From Flavobacterium hydatis (GTDB taxonomy: Bacteria > Bacteroidota > Bacteroidia > Flavobacteriales > Flavobacteriaceae): DNA of 64,000 nucleotides. The notes below the pieces were generated by a model. It did no database searches and was not told the origin of the DNA. It was given only the letters and a program-made list of their open reading frames with translations. The number at the start of each line of letters is the position of its first letter. Position 1 is the stretch's first letter. Positions 8,801 to 16,923 of this stretch are shown here, piece by piece. Both the position numbers and the translations under genes were made by a program. Location of the stretch: positions 1-64,000 of the forward strand of contig NZ_JPRM01000004.1 of NCBI RefSeq assembly GCF_000737695.1, in the 5' to 3' direction.

Positions 8801-9952
8801 TGGTTGAAAAGATCCTATAGTACTAATGTTTGTCTCTGACCAGGTATAGCCCGTAATTAAAACATTGTTTTGTGAATCAGTTTTCACACCATAAAGATAA
8901 ATAGCCTGTGTACCAGAATAGTATGTTCCCCATAATCTATTGCCGTTTTTATCAAACTTAAAAAGTATACCATTTGTAATTGAATTGATATACTGATGGC
9001 TTCCGCTTGTTTGATGTGCTCCAGAAGTTGCATAAGAAGGGCTTTGCGATGTTGTAGATCCTGAAACATAAGCATTGCCAAGGGAATCAGTTGTTAAATC
9101 AACTTCGTGCCAATTTGAACCAGCATTTCCAGTTTCGTCTCCATAAAAAGTTCCCCAAAGTCTTACAGGCACAGGATCAATAACAATAGTTTTTCCGGAA
9201 ACAGCTTCTAAGCTATCAAACCCATAAACATCTTTTTTAATTTTTCTATATCCAACCTCAATTTCCTTTTTATTATTTCCTTCTTCAATCCAACTTGCAG
9301 GAAGTGTTTCTTCCATTTTTCCAAAGCGAACATTCATTTGGATTTTATTATCAACCAAATCGGTTTCGGCACCATTAAATTTTAATTGAATATCTGATAT
9401 TTTTCCTTTCGGATGTATGACAAAATTATATTCTACAGTTTTTTTAGGGTCATCAGGAATTGTAAAAATAACATCGATATTAGGGTAGATATTTTTATAT
9501 GTAATTTGTTTGTATTGACATACACCAATAATACCTTCGGGTTTATTTGGAACATTGTAATAGTTATCAAAGTCGCTAGATTTTTGTTCTGCAATTAATT
9601 CAACTTTAGTATTAGAGTTTGCAAAATTGATATCTATTCTGTGGAATAAATATTCTAAATTATACTCTTGCTTTTCTTCTTTTTCCGGAATTAAGAAAGG
9701 AAGTGTTTTTGCCGTTGAAGAATGCGTAATTGGAATTTTCTTTACTTCATAAATGTCATAAGAGAAACCGTTTTTTTTTAGTTGAACATTTAAACCTCCC
9801 GAATTCAGTAAATACTTTACAGCATTATTTGGTTTTCCTTTTTGATCAATAACCTGGCCTTTATTCTCTTTAAATCCAATAGATTGATTTTTGTTTTGAG
9901 CAAATGTTGCAATATTAATTATTAAAAATAGAAAAAGTAAAGTATGCTTCAT
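5879..9952 (-). CDS. Secreted SBBP/Ig-repeat protein with type IX sorting domain
   Basis: A 1357-residue exported protein. Signal peptide at residues 1-18 (ending ATFAQ). An N-terminal domain of the kind found before SBBP repeats covers about 22-250. SBBP beta-propeller repeats (units containing WGTYYGG, AYVSGST and similar) run to about residue 760. An Ig-like segment follows (TNYLWTGPNGF), then an HYR-like module, then five tandem modules of about 74 residues (each with IKWYD, YYASQT, GCES). The last about 90 residues (FPKFFTPNNDGYNDTW ... DYWFTITR) are the type B, gliding-motility-associated sorting domain. The protein should be exported by Sec, then secreted or surface-displayed by the type IX system. 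Single gene between two terminator or promoter regions. Role probably adhesion or matrix; ligand unknown. Confidence 0.9.
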   Translation of the reverse strand: MKHTLLFLFLIINIATFAQNKNQSIGFKENKGQVIDQKGKPNNAVKYLLNSGGLNVQLKKNGFSYDIYEVKKIPITHSSTAKTLPFLIPEKEEKQEYNLEYLFHRIDINFANSNTKVELIAEQKSSDFDNYYNVPNKPEGIIGVCQYKQITYKNIYPNIDVIFTIPDDPKKTVEYNFVIHPKGKISDIQLKFNGAETDLVDNKIQMNVRFGKMEETLPASWIEEGNNKKEIEVGYRKIKKDVYGFDSLEAVSGKTIVIDPVPVRLWGTFYGDETGNAGSNWHEVDLTTDSLGNAYVSGSTTSQSPSYATSGAHQTSGSHQYINSITNGILFKFDKNGNRLWGTYYSGTQAIYLYGVKTDSQNNVLITGYTWSETNISTIGSFQPNLRGSSDAILVKFNSNGVRQWGTYFGGEDSDYATKLDIDINDNVYIVGTTSSKTNIAINSNFQTELSYSASPYGINTDAFIAKFNTNGNLIWSTYVGGDGNDNLSAITIKDSYLVAGGATKSTNNMATTGVFQEKPNSNFLGDGYVCKFSLNGERIWGSYYGGSSPMEEIRSVEIDNDENIYIGGYTYSSDNIATSGTFEDSNANLYKGLLAKLNAQGQRMWGTYVGDINISSIVFQNNSLYIGGGNIDFRTDLKLTTPCSYKPNRIRSHYGYAGKFSKEGLFIWGTYIGNDNTVKIALHTDGAIFVAGLSSFNDDIADGSSYQSNILGDKNFFLMKFSEDLSFKIPEISSNSPICTNKTLELKASGGTNYLWTGPNGFTSTDQNPTIINATVNNSGEYSCLITGTGGCDGTGKTAVIIGDVQAPIPDIINLPTITGNCHTTITTIPTATDVCAGAITGTTTDPLSYSLPGSYTIVWNYNDGNGNTATQNQTVTITSQPLPVANTPQTFCIQQNATINDIAITTGQNIKWYDALTAGNLLLNTTLLQNGTTYYASQTISGCESERVSVVINIQNTPPPTGTANQPFCSGQNPTIASIQVNGDLIKWYDAISNGNLLPTTTNLQNGKTYFASQTLNNCESKRFGITVTIGNTPIAPTGNPNQFFCKNQKGTLDNIAVFGTNIKWYESNTSTATLANSTLLQDNTTYYASQNIGCESQRTPISIKVYDTPLPNGNNKQTFCIYENATINDINITGTLITWYDAKTAGNILPITTILQNGTYYATQTINGCESERYAVAIKIQDTQAPFGSAIQTFCEQQNATLSTIKITGENIKWYDTATLGTDLSKSTPLENENTYYASQTINGCESNRTPITIQVLKPTTVECINYMKEFPFPKFFTPNNDGYNDTWTIDFDYLAPNTGIKIFDRYGKFIKELHKNDSWDGTYIGREEPASDYWFTITRLDGTPFRGHFTLKR
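6170..7290 (-). repeat. Five tandem Ig-like module repeats inside the secreted protein
   Basis: Five consecutive coding modules of about 222 bases each specify the same pattern: FC-x2-QNAT-x-I, then IKWYD, then TLLQN-TTYYASQ and NGCES-R. They differ at many codons, so the repeats are old rather than recently amplified. One module (third) lacks one residue before GCES and has WYES instead of WYDA. Confidence 0.8.
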
Positions 9953-10094
9953 GATGGTATTTTAAACGGGTGTAAATGTAATTAAATATCTATTAAAACA
10001 TGTATGAGTAAAGTATGAGTTTAAAAAAAACGGACGAGTAAAAACTGTTATACGAGCCGCCAAATCTTTTTATAAAAAGTCTCTAAATATGCCT

Positions 10095-10102
10095 TATTTT
10101 TG
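10095..10102 (+). promoter_or_regulatory. -7 promoter box of the radical SAM gene
   Basis: TATTTTTG matches TAnnTTTG exactly, 17 bases before the TTG start codon at 10120. No clear TTTG lies at the expected -33 position; only a T-rich tract at 10067-10071. Confidence 0.5.
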
Positions 10103-10119
10103 CACAAAAACATTTCCCT

Positions 10120-12324
10120 TTGAAAACCAAGCTTTTTATAATTACTCCACCTTTTACACAACTGAATACTCCATATCCGGCAACTGCCTATATTAAAGGG
10201 TTTCTGAATACTAAAAATATAGAATCGGTTCAGGCAGATTTAGGTATCGAAGTGATTTTAGAATTGTTTTCGAAGAAAGGATTACAAGATTTGTTTGATT
10301 TTTCAAGTTCAAAATTTGAAGTTTCAGGGAATACAATTACAGATAATTCCAAACGTATTTTTGCTTTGCAAGACGAGTATCTTAAAACCATAGATGCTGT
10401 TATTGCTTTTTTGCAAGGAAAAAATCCAACATTGGCATTACAAATTTGTCAGGAAGATTTCTTGCCAGAGGCTTCCCGATTTGTACAATTGGAAGAGCTA
10501 GATTGGGCTTTTGGAACAATGGGAACTCAGGATAAAGCAAAACATTTGGCAACGTTATATCTTGAAGATATCTCGGATTTTATCGTGGAATGTGTCGATG
10601 AAAATTTTGGTTTTAGCCGTTATGCCGAACGTTTAGGTCGAAGTGCTAATTCTTTTGATGAGTTATATGAGGCTTTACAACAAGAGCTAACTTATAATGA
10701 CAGAGTTTTAATATCTATTTTAAAAGAGAGAATAGAATCGGTAAAGCCAACTCTATTTTTAATTTCTGTTCCTTTTCCGGGGAATTTATATAGCGCATTT
10801 AGATGTGCACAATGGGTAAAACAGAATCATTCTGAAATTAAAATTTCGATGGGTGGTGGTTTTCCAAATACCGAGTTACGTTCATTATCTGATGCTCGTG
10901 TTTTTGAGTTTTTTGATTTTATTACTTTGGATGACGGGGAAGTGCCTATCGAATTGATAGTTGATAATTGCGAAGCGGTAGTTTCTGATGAGTATAAAAG
11001 AACTTTTTTACTCGAAGATGGGAAAGTAGTTTATAAAAACAATTCGTTGCGACATGATTATAAACAATCTCAGGTTGGAACACCAGATTATTCTGATTTG
11101 CTTTTAGATAAGTACATTTCAGTTATAGAAATAGTGAATCCGATGCACCGTATGTGGAGCGACGGACGCTGGAATAAACTCACGATGGCACACGGTTGCT
11201 ATTGGGGTAAATGCACGTTTTGTGATATTTCATTAGATTATATAAAGGTTTACGAACCTGTTGCAGCTAGTTTGTTATGTGACCGAATGGAAGACATGAT
11301 GAAGCAAACAGGACAAAATGGTTTTCATTATGTAGATGAAGCTGCTCCGCCAGCACTAATGCGTGCGTTGGCTCTCGAAATTCTTCGACGAAAGTTAGCG
11401 GTAACTTGGTGGACAAATATTCGCTTTGAGAAGAGCTTCTCAGCTGATTTATGTTTGTTGCTAAAAGCTTCGGGTTGTATTGCCGTTTCGGGTGGTTTAG
11501 AAGTTGCTTCAGATAGATTATTGAAACTTATAGATAAAGGTGTTACAGTAGAACAAGTTGCAAAAGTAACTCGCAATTTTACCGAAGCCGGAATTATGGT
11601 TCATGCGTATTTAATGTACGGATATCCAACGCAAACAGTTCAGGAAACGGTTGATAGTCTCGAGATGGTGCGTCAGTTGTTTGAAGCTGGAATTTTGCAA
11701 TCAGGATTTTGGCATCAGTTTGCTATGACAGCGCATAGTCCAGTAGGAATGTATCCTGAAAAATTTGGTGTGGTTAAAGAAACTGAAGCGATTGGAACTT
11801 TTGCGAATAATGATATTAATTATACTGACAAAACAGGAATTGATCACGATAAATTCAGCTTTGGACTAAAGAAATCACTCTTTAATTTTATGCACGGAAT
11901 CTGTTTTGATTATGAACTTCAAGATTGGTTTGATTTCAAAATTCCAAAAACTAAAATAGGACCTGACTTTATTTATGATGCTTTACAAGAATCGGAAGAT
12001 TTTAATATAAAGCCAACCGCTAAAATTGTTTGGTTGGGAGGAAAGCCTTTTACAGAATCTTTTACCAAATCTAAAAAAGGAAATTCATGGGAAATGCTAA
12101 CACTTACTTTTCATGATAAAAAAGAAAGTTTCAGTATTCAAACCAATAAAAATGAAGGGGAATGGTTAGTAGAAATATTACAGAAAATTTCAGTTTCAAA
12201 AACTAAGACATATATATTTCAAGAAATCAAAGCTGACTTCGAAACCAATTTTGAAGATTTTGAGTTGTTTTGGTATTCTAAACCTGTGAATACTTTAAGA
12301 GAATTTGGATTATTGGTGTTGTAG
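10120..12324 (+). CDS. B12-binding-type radical SAM protein
   Basis: A 734-residue cytosolic enzyme of unknown reaction. The first about 290 residues look like a cobalamin-binding-type domain (IITPPFTQLNTPYPATAYIKG at the start, ISMGGGFPNTE and ITLDDGEVPIE later). The radical SAM core follows: HGCYWGKCTFCD supplies C360, C365 and C368 for the 4Fe-4S cluster, a CX4CX2C spacing rather than the commonest CX3CX2C. WWTNIRFEK and SGGLEVASDRLLKLIDKG fit later strands of the barrel. TTG is the start codon because the N-terminal domain begins right there and a -7 box lies just upstream. No peptide precursor or obvious substrate gene is adjacent, so the substrate is open: a methyltransferase or RiPP-like enzyme are both possible. 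Confidence 0.82.
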   Translation: MKTKLFIITPPFTQLNTPYPATAYIKGFLNTKNIESVQADLGIEVILELFSKKGLQDLFDFSSSKFEVSGNTITDNSKRIFALQDEYLKTIDAVIAFLQGKNPTLALQICQEDFLPEASRFVQLEELDWAFGTMGTQDKAKHLATLYLEDISDFIVECVDENFGFSRYAERLGRSANSFDELYEALQQELTYNDRVLISILKERIESVKPTLFLISVPFPGNLYSAFRCAQWVKQNHSEIKISMGGGFPNTELRSLSDARVFEFFDFITLDDGEVPIELIVDNCEAVVSDEYKRTFLLEDGKVVYKNNSLRHDYKQSQVGTPDYSDLLLDKYISVIEIVNPMHRMWSDGRWNKLTMAHGCYWGKCTFCDISLDYIKVYEPVAASLLCDRMEDMMKQTGQNGFHYVDEAAPPALMRALALEILRRKLAVTWWTNIRFEKSFSADLCLLLKASGCIAVSGGLEVASDRLLKLIDKGVTVEQVAKVTRNFTEAGIMVHAYLMYGYPTQTVQETVDSLEMVRQLFEAGILQSGFWHQFAMTAHSPVGMYPEKFGVVKETEAIGTFANNDINYTDKTGIDHDKFSFGLKKSLFNFMHGICFDYELQDWFDFKIPKTKIGPDFIYDALQESEDFNIKPTAKIVWLGGKPFTESFTKSKKGNSWEMLTLTFHDKKESFSIQTNKNEGEWLVEILQKISVSKTKTYIFQEIKADFETNFEDFELFWYSKPVNTLREFGLLVL

Positions 12325-12521
12325 TAGATTATTACGCAAAGTTTCTTAAAGGGAATCGCAGAAAAGCACAAATTTTTATTGTTGGATTACATAAAAAGTC
12401 CTTCGACTTCGCTCAGGATGACAAACAGAATTGTGTTAATTTGTTTCACGCAGATTTAGTAGATTTTTTTCTGCTCATTCTCTTTCCAGAATCTAAACAC
12501 AATAGTTTACAAGCCAAGTCT

Positions 12522-12547
12522 GTAGAGACGCACCGTAGTGCGTCTAC
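12522..12547. repeat. Palindromic repeat element, copy 1
   Basis: AGACGCAC (12526-12533) and GTGCGTCT (12538-12545) form a perfect 8-bp stem with loop CGTA, flanked by GT and AC that extend the symmetry (GTAGAG ... CTAC). A diverged copy in the opposite orientation lies about 75 bases downstream. Confidence 0.65.
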
Positions 12548-12618
12548 CACAATATAACAGTTTTTTTAATGCATGTTTTAAATTTTATTGTTTAGGATTC
12601 AGTCTGTAGAATTATATT

Positions 12619-12647
12619 GAGAAGATGCACTGCGGTATGTCTCTACA
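12619..12647. repeat. Palindromic repeat element, copy 2 (inverted, diverged)
   Basis: Read on the minus strand, TGTAGAGACATACCGCAGTG aligns with the first copy (TGTAGAGACGCACCGTAGTG) with only three differences. The hairpin is degraded (AGATGCAC / GTATGTCT). Confidence 0.55.
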
Positions 12648-12684
12648 AGCATTACGTAATAACTGTTGTGCTATTTTTTAAACC

Positions 12685-12716
12685 TTAGAATCTTAGCCTC
12701 TCAGAATCTCAGTGCC
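12685..12716. repeat. Four 8-bp degenerate tandem units
   Basis: TTAGAATC, TTAGCCTC, TCAGAATC and TCAGTGCC lie head to tail with no gap, following a TYAGNNYC pattern. They end six bases before the stop codon of the response-regulator gene. Confidence 0.6.
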
Positions 12717-12721
12717 TTTGT

Positions 12722-13411
12722 TCAACAATCAACTTTAAATCTAAACCCAATTCCGTGTAAGTTCTCGATAACAATTCCTTTCTCGTTTACAAGGATTTTG
12801 CGAAGACGTGAAATAAAAACATCCAGACTTCGTCCCATAAAATAATCATCATCGCCCCAAAGAGAAGTTAGAATTTGCTCTCTTTTTAAGACAGTGTTTT
12901 TGTTATCTATAAATAGCTTCAGCAATTCTGACTCGCGCTGTGTTAGACTTGTTTTTTCGTTTTCATTATATAAAATGAAATTCTGAATGTCAAAATGGTA
13001 TTTTCCAATTCTATAAACGGATTTATCTATGGAGTCATTCTTTTGAGAACGCTTTAGGAAAATTTCAATTTTTAGGAGTAATTCCTCAATGCTAAAAGGC
13101 TTTACGAGATAATCATCGGCTCCCAATCGCAATCCTTTTATTCTGTCTTCTTTTAGTGTTTTTGCCGAAAGGAAAATAATAGGAATATCCGAGTTGATTT
13201 TTCGTATTTCGGTAGCGAGTTCAAATCCGTCTATTTTGGGCATCATAATATCTAGAATACAAATATCAAAATTTCCTTTATTAAAGGCTTCCAAACCTAA
13301 TTCTCCATCACAACAATGTGTTACCTCGTAATTATTTTGTTCCAAATTATCTTTGGTAAGAAACGCTAAGGTTTCATCATCTTCAGTGTAAAGAATTTTA
13401 AAAACACTCAT
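12722..13411 (-). CDS. OmpR/PhoB-family response regulator
   Basis: A 229-residue two-component regulator. The receiver domain (about 1-120) has the acidic pair in YTEDDETL, phospho-acceptor aspartate in CILDIMMPKIDGFEL and lysine in DDYLVKPFS. The C-terminal winged helix (about 130-229) has LTQRESELLKLF, VLKREQILTSLWG and SLDVFISRLRKIL, typical of DNA-binding OmpR-type domains. The start overlaps the end of the upstream kinase gene by four bases, so the two are translated together. Closest recognisable group: RprY-like regulators of Bacteroidota. Targets are not evident. Confidence 0.92.
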   Translation of the reverse strand: MSVFKILYTEDDETLAFLTKDNLEQNNYEVTHCCDGELGLEAFNKGNFDICILDIMMPKIDGFELATEIRKINSDIPIIFLSAKTLKEDRIKGLRLGADDYLVKPFSIEELLLKIEIFLKRSQKNDSIDKSVYRIGKYHFDIQNFILYNENEKTSLTQRESELLKLFIDNKNTVLKREQILTSLWGDDDYFMGRSLDVFISRLRKILVNEKGIVIENLHGIGFRFKVDC

Positions 13412-14670
13412 TTTTTGTACGGAATTAAGATGGTTATGGTTATCCCTTTTTCGGGATTGTTAATAGCATTGATTTTCCATTGATGCAAGTTGCAAATCTT
13501 TTTTACATAATACAAGCCCAATCCAAAACCATTAGATTGCGTACTTTTTTCATTTGGAATCCTATAAAACTTATCGAAGATAAAAGAAATATTCTTGTTA
13601 GCAATACCAATTCCGTTATCTATAAAAGCAATTTTTAGTATTTGATTTTCAGTAGTTAAGCGAATTGTGACTTTTGGTTTAATGTCACAATATTTTATCG
13701 CATTATCAAGAAGGTTGTAAACGATGTTTACAAAATGAAAAACATCGGCAACAATATGATAATTTGCAGCATCAGATTCAATTTTTATCTCCGTATCAGG
13801 ATATTTTAGCTTTATGTTCTCTATCGTTTCCTCAATTGCTGGAATAATCGAAATATCTTTTGGTTCGAGTTCTAAAGGCGTATAATCTGATTTTGCAATG
13901 CTTAAAATCTTCTCAATATGATTGTTTAATTTACCACTCTGGCTAATGATAATCTCGGTATATTTTTCGAGTTTCTTATCTTCCTTAATCGGATTCTGTT
14001 TTATTAAATAATTAGAGGCAATTAAAATAGAAGCCAAAGGTGTTTTAAACTCATGCGTCATATTATTAATAAAGTCACGTTGTAGCTCAGAGTATTTTTT
14101 TTGCTGTAAAAGCGTAAAAATCGAATAGATATAAATTAGTAAAATGATAATAAGCATTATCGAAAGTACAAACCAAAAGCGCATCGAGCTAAAGATATAA
14201 CTGGTTTCATTAGGAAAACGTACAGCAAAGTAATAAACTAAATCTTTGTGTTTCGGGAAATAAACCGATTGTTTTTCTTTTGAATCTTTGGATAAAGAAA
14301 CATGGTTTCCATAAACCATTTCGTTGCTTTGGCAATTGTACATAGCATATTCAAAATCGGTTGTAATATTCATTTTTTTGAATTCCGATTTCAAATAAAA
14401 CTCTAAAATATCAGGTTCAAAGTCATTTTCGATGTTTACAACATAATAGTCATTAGATATCTTTTGGATAGGGCTTTGTGCAGGCAATTCATTACTACTG
14501 CTTTCATGTAGTTTTTTGGCAACTTCAAGTAACGCAATATGTGTTTTCTGGTTTAGCTTTTTTTGCTCAAGCATAAAAGCCTCTTTGGTCCATAGTAATT
14601 GAGCGACCAATATGCCGATAATTGCTATAAACCCCAGAAGAATAATACTGTTGAGTCTGTTTATTTTCAC
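13408..14670 (-). CDS. Sensor histidine kinase
   Basis: A 420-residue membrane kinase. A transmembrane segment near residues 8-25 and another near 163-187 bracket a periplasmic sensor of about 135 residues. The H box (DFINNMTHEFKTPLASIL) follows, then the N box (LLDNAIKYC), G1 (FIDNGIGI), F (FDKFYRIP) and G2 (NGFGLGLYYVKK) of the ATPase. It phosphorylates the response regulator encoded next to it with a four-base overlap. The sensed signal is unknown; the periplasmic part shows no named domain to me. RprX-like by layout and partner. Confidence 0.92.
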   Translation of the reverse strand: MKINRLNSIILLGFIAIIGILVAQLLWTKEAFMLEQKKLNQKTHIALLEVAKKLHESSSNELPAQSPIQKISNDYYVVNIENDFEPDILEFYLKSEFKKMNITTDFEYAMYNCQSNEMVYGNHVSLSKDSKEKQSVYFPKHKDLVYYFAVRFPNETSYIFSSMRFWFVLSIMLIIILLIYIYSIFTLLQQKKYSELQRDFINNMTHEFKTPLASILIASNYLIKQNPIKEDKKLEKYTEIIISQSGKLNNHIEKILSIAKSDYTPLELEPKDISIIPAIEETIENIKLKYPDTEIKIESDAANYHIVADVFHFVNIVYNLLDNAIKYCDIKPKVTIRLTTENQILKIAFIDNGIGIANKNISFIFDKFYRIPNEKSTQSNGFGLGLYYVKKICNLHQWKINAINNPEKGITITILIPYKK

Positions 14671-14701
14671 TTAAATAGAGTTTTGAAGGTGTAATATTAA
14701 T

Positions 14702-14709
14702 CAAAAATA
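14702..14709 (-). promoter_or_regulatory. -7 box of the two-component operon
   Basis: Minus-strand TATTTTTG matches TAnnTTTG exactly, 31 bases upstream of the kinase start at 14670. Confidence 0.5.
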
Positions 14710-14784
14710 TCTTTAAAAATAGCGATTAACAAGTCGTTAACAAACATTTGAGATCGATTAACAGCGTTCCGTTTTTATGTGATT

Positions 14785-14792
14785 TACATTTG
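14785..14792 (+). promoter_or_regulatory. -7 box of the DUF1573 gene
   Basis: TACATTTG matches TAnnTTTG exactly, 47 bases before the ATG at 14840; divergent from the kinase promoter, so the two transcripts share an intergenic region of about 170 bases. Confidence 0.55.
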
Positions 14793-14839
14793 TAATGTTC
14801 AAAAATAAATAACCAAATAATAATTTAAATTTTAGACTT

Positions 14840-15247
14840 ATGAAAATTATCAGACCTTTACTATTAGTGTTAACATTAGGGTTAATGTCTTTCTCTGCAA
14901 TTGCACCAGTACAATCAATTGTTGAAAGTAATGTTGTGGTAGCAGCAGGAATTACATGGAAAGCGGAAACGATTGATGTGGGACAAATCCCTCAGAATGT
15001 ACCAAAAGCTATTGATTTTGAATTTAAAAACACAGGAAAAACAGCAGTAGTTATTACTAGTGTTCAAGGTTCTTGTGGGTGTACAGCAACAAATTATACA
15101 AAAGAACCGATTCTTCCTGGAAAATCGGCAAAAATTACAGCAACTTACAATGCAGCTAATAAAGGTGCTTTTTCTAAAACTGTTACAGTTATAACAAGTG
15201 CAGAAACAACACCAAAAGTACTTACTTTGAAAGGGACAGTTTTATAA
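14840..15247 (+). CDS. DUF1573 exported protein
   Basis: A 135-residue exported protein: signal peptide at about 1-22 (LLLVLTLGLMSFSAIA), then one Ig-like DUF1573 domain. The family signature is clear: FEFKNTGKTAVVI, SVQGSCGCTATNYTKEPILPGKSA and the terminal LTLKGTV strand. The paired cysteines in SCGCT are typical of the family. Such small proteins are abundant in Bacteroidota, usually periplasmic, function unknown. Own promoter and terminator make it monocistronic. Confidence 0.88.
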   Translation: MKIIRPLLLVLTLGLMSFSAIAPVQSIVESNVVVAAGITWKAETIDVGQIPQNVPKAIDFEFKNTGKTAVVITSVQGSCGCTATNYTKEPILPGKSAKITATYNAANKGAFSKTVTVITSAETTPKVLTLKGTVL

Positions 15248-15269
15248 TAAGTAGTTCGTTATGTCTCTA

Positions 15270-15304
15270 AACTCCAAGCAGCTCAACTTGCTTGGAGTTT
15301 TTTT
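15270..15304 (+). terminator. Terminator after the DUF1573 gene
   Basis: AACTCCAAGCA (15270-15280) pairs with TGCTTGGAGTT (15289-15299), an 11-bp stem with an eight-base loop followed by TTTTT. Confidence 0.85.
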
Positions 15305-15343
15305 ATGTTTTGTAATGAAATTAATCGATTCGAACAATGTTAT

Positions 15344-15850
15344 TTAGGGTAATACATCAATACACTTATAAAAGCGATTACTGTAATGATCAGAGTCTAG
15401 TGCGCTAATTGTGACACTTTTTATTTTCCCTGATGAAGCGTGTATAAATTTTGATTTCATACCATTGGCTTCGCAAATAATCCCAACATGTCCAACTATA
15501 GTTTTGTTCTTGTAACCGTAAAAAACTAAAACGTCACCAACTTTAAAGTCTTCGGCTTTTTTAGTAATTCCCAAATTTTTGTAACCACTTGAACTTCGTG
15601 GTACGCTAACATCAAAATGCTGAAAAACATAATTAACAAAACCAGAACAATCAAAACCTTTATTTGGATTATTGCTAGCGTATAAATAAGGAGTTCCTAA
15701 ATATTGTTTAGAATATGTGATAATAGAATCTCTATCTATTGTTGTTTGTGTTTTTTCAATTCGATTTATTTTAATATTTTCTTCTTTTTTTATGGTAAAA
15801 GACGAGAATAAAATTGCTGCTGCAAATGATATATAAATTGGGGATTTCAT
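15344..15850 (-). CDS. NlpC/P60 cell-wall peptidase
   Basis: A 168-residue exported cysteine peptidase. Residues 1-20 form a signal-like segment (MKSPIYISFAAAILFSSF). The NlpC/P60 domain follows: catalytic cysteine in GFDCSGFVNYVFQHF, histidine in VGHVGIICEANG, and the third polar residue in FIHASSGK. Such enzymes cut D-glutamyl-meso-diaminopimelate bonds in murein peptides. It is a single gene in convergent orientation with DUF1573 and divergent from the DUF308 gene. Confidence 0.88.
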   Translation of the reverse strand: MKSPIYISFAAAILFSSFTIKKEENIKINRIEKTQTTIDRDSIITYSKQYLGTPYLYASNNPNKGFDCSGFVNYVFQHFDVSVPRSSSGYKNLGITKKAEDFKVGDVLVFYGYKNKTIVGHVGIICEANGMKSKFIHASSGKIKSVTISALDSDHYSNRFYKCIDVLP

Positions 15851-16025
15851 TTTTTAAGGGGGAAGTAATTTAATTTATAAAGATATGTGGTTACTTTTTA
15901 ATATCAAAGGAATGCTAGATTATAAGGATTGGAAAGTGTTTTTGAGGATGATTTATAAGCTAATTTTAAAGAAGAATTAAAGGGTATTTATGAGTTAATT
16001 TTTACAAATAGGAGTTTTTATTTCT

Positions 16026-16033
16026 TATCTTTG
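16026..16033 (+). promoter_or_regulatory. -7 box of the DUF308 gene
   Basis: TATCTTTG matches TAnnTTTG; a TTTA at 16001-16004 lies 21 bases upstream. The start codon is at 16141, so the 5' leader would be about 100 bases. The rest of the 15851-16140 gap shows nothing else I can name. Confidence 0.5.
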
Positions 16034-16140
16034 AGAGACTTCGTAATAAAATAGCTTAAATATGACTGTTTTGCGATGAGGTTAATGATTAAAGGTAAGC
16101 TGAAAACTTTATAGAGTAGGCATGATTTTAAATTATACTT

Positions 16141-16743
16141 ATGGAAAATTCTTTATTTAAAAAAGTAAAAAAAGCTATTGATTACTGGTACATTCCATTA
16201 TTAGTGGGAATACTTTTTGTGGGAATCGGAATTTGGTCTTTTATAACTCCCTTAGCAGCTTATTTAACTCTTGCTCTTATTTTTAGTATCTCGTTTTTAG
16301 GAAGTGGAATTTTTGAAATCATTTTTGCACTTTCAAATAGAAAAAAAATTGATAATTGGGGTTGGACATTAGCTTCAGGAATTTTAGGATTAGTTGTAGG
16401 GATATTATTAATCTCTAATCCATTAATTTCTATTACTATACTTCCGTTGTATGTAGGATTTGTTATTTTATTCCGTTCTATAATGGCATTAGTTATTGCT
16501 TTTGATTTAAAGAGTTATTCCGTACCTGATTGGGGAAATCTTTTGGCTTTGGGAATACTAGGAATCATATTTTCATTCATATTATTATGGAATCCTATTT
16601 TTGCAGGACTTTCGCTAGTATATTGGACAGCTTTTGCTTTTATAGCAATTGGCGTTTTTTATATTTATTTCTCTTTCAAGTTGAAAAAAATACATGATAT
16701 CCCTGAAAGGTTACATGATTTAGAAGATAAAATTAATTCATAA
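16141..16743 (+). CDS. HdeD/DUF308-family membrane protein
   Basis: A 200-residue protein with six hydrophobic helices arranged in DUF308-type repeats (residues about 15-60, 70-120, 130-172), each with the small-residue pattern seen in LVGILFVGIGIWSF and LALGILGIIFSFILLWNP. The C-terminus is a short charged tail (KIHDIPERLHDLEDKINS). E. coli HdeD is linked to acid resistance, but flavobacterial members are not characterised. Own promoter upstream and a long hairpin terminator downstream. Confidence 0.82.
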   Translation: MENSLFKKVKKAIDYWYIPLLVGILFVGIGIWSFITPLAAYLTLALIFSISFLGSGIFEIIFALSNRKKIDNWGWTLASGILGLVVGILLISNPLISITILPLYVGFVILFRSIMALVIAFDLKSYSVPDWGNLLALGILGIIFSFILLWNPIFAGLSLVYWTAFAFIAIGVFYIYFSFKLKKIHDIPERLHDLEDKINS

Positions 16744-16795
16744 AGAATAGTGTTTTTTAGGTTATTAGGAAAACGAACTAAAAGCATAAAACTAT

Positions 16796-16855
16796 AAATC
16801 GAAAGTATTTCAATTAGTATAAATTAATTGTATAATACTTTCGATTTCTTATTTT
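16796..16855 (+). terminator. Long hairpin terminator after DUF308
   Basis: AAATCGAAAGTATT (16796-16809) pairs with AATACTTTCGATTT (16834-16847), a perfect 14-bp stem. A second stem CAATTA/TAATTG lies inside the loop. A T-rich tract follows. Confidence 0.75.
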
Positions 16856-16923
16856 TACAGAAGTAGAATTTATGTGCTTTGTATTTTTAAATTCTTTAAT
16901 TTTTCAATCTTTAAATCAAAAAA

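Larger units (their letters stand above)
12325..12721. other. Gene-free stretch made of degenerate repeats
   Basis: This 397-base gap between convergent genes carries no convincing ORF. It contains four separate repeat-like segments: a CTTCGACTTCGCTCAGGATGAC segment at about 12402-12423, two inverted copies of a GTAGAGACGCACC palindromic element, and an 8-bp tandem repeat at 12685-12716. It looks like a landing zone for short, non-coding repeated sequences. Confidence 0.6.
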
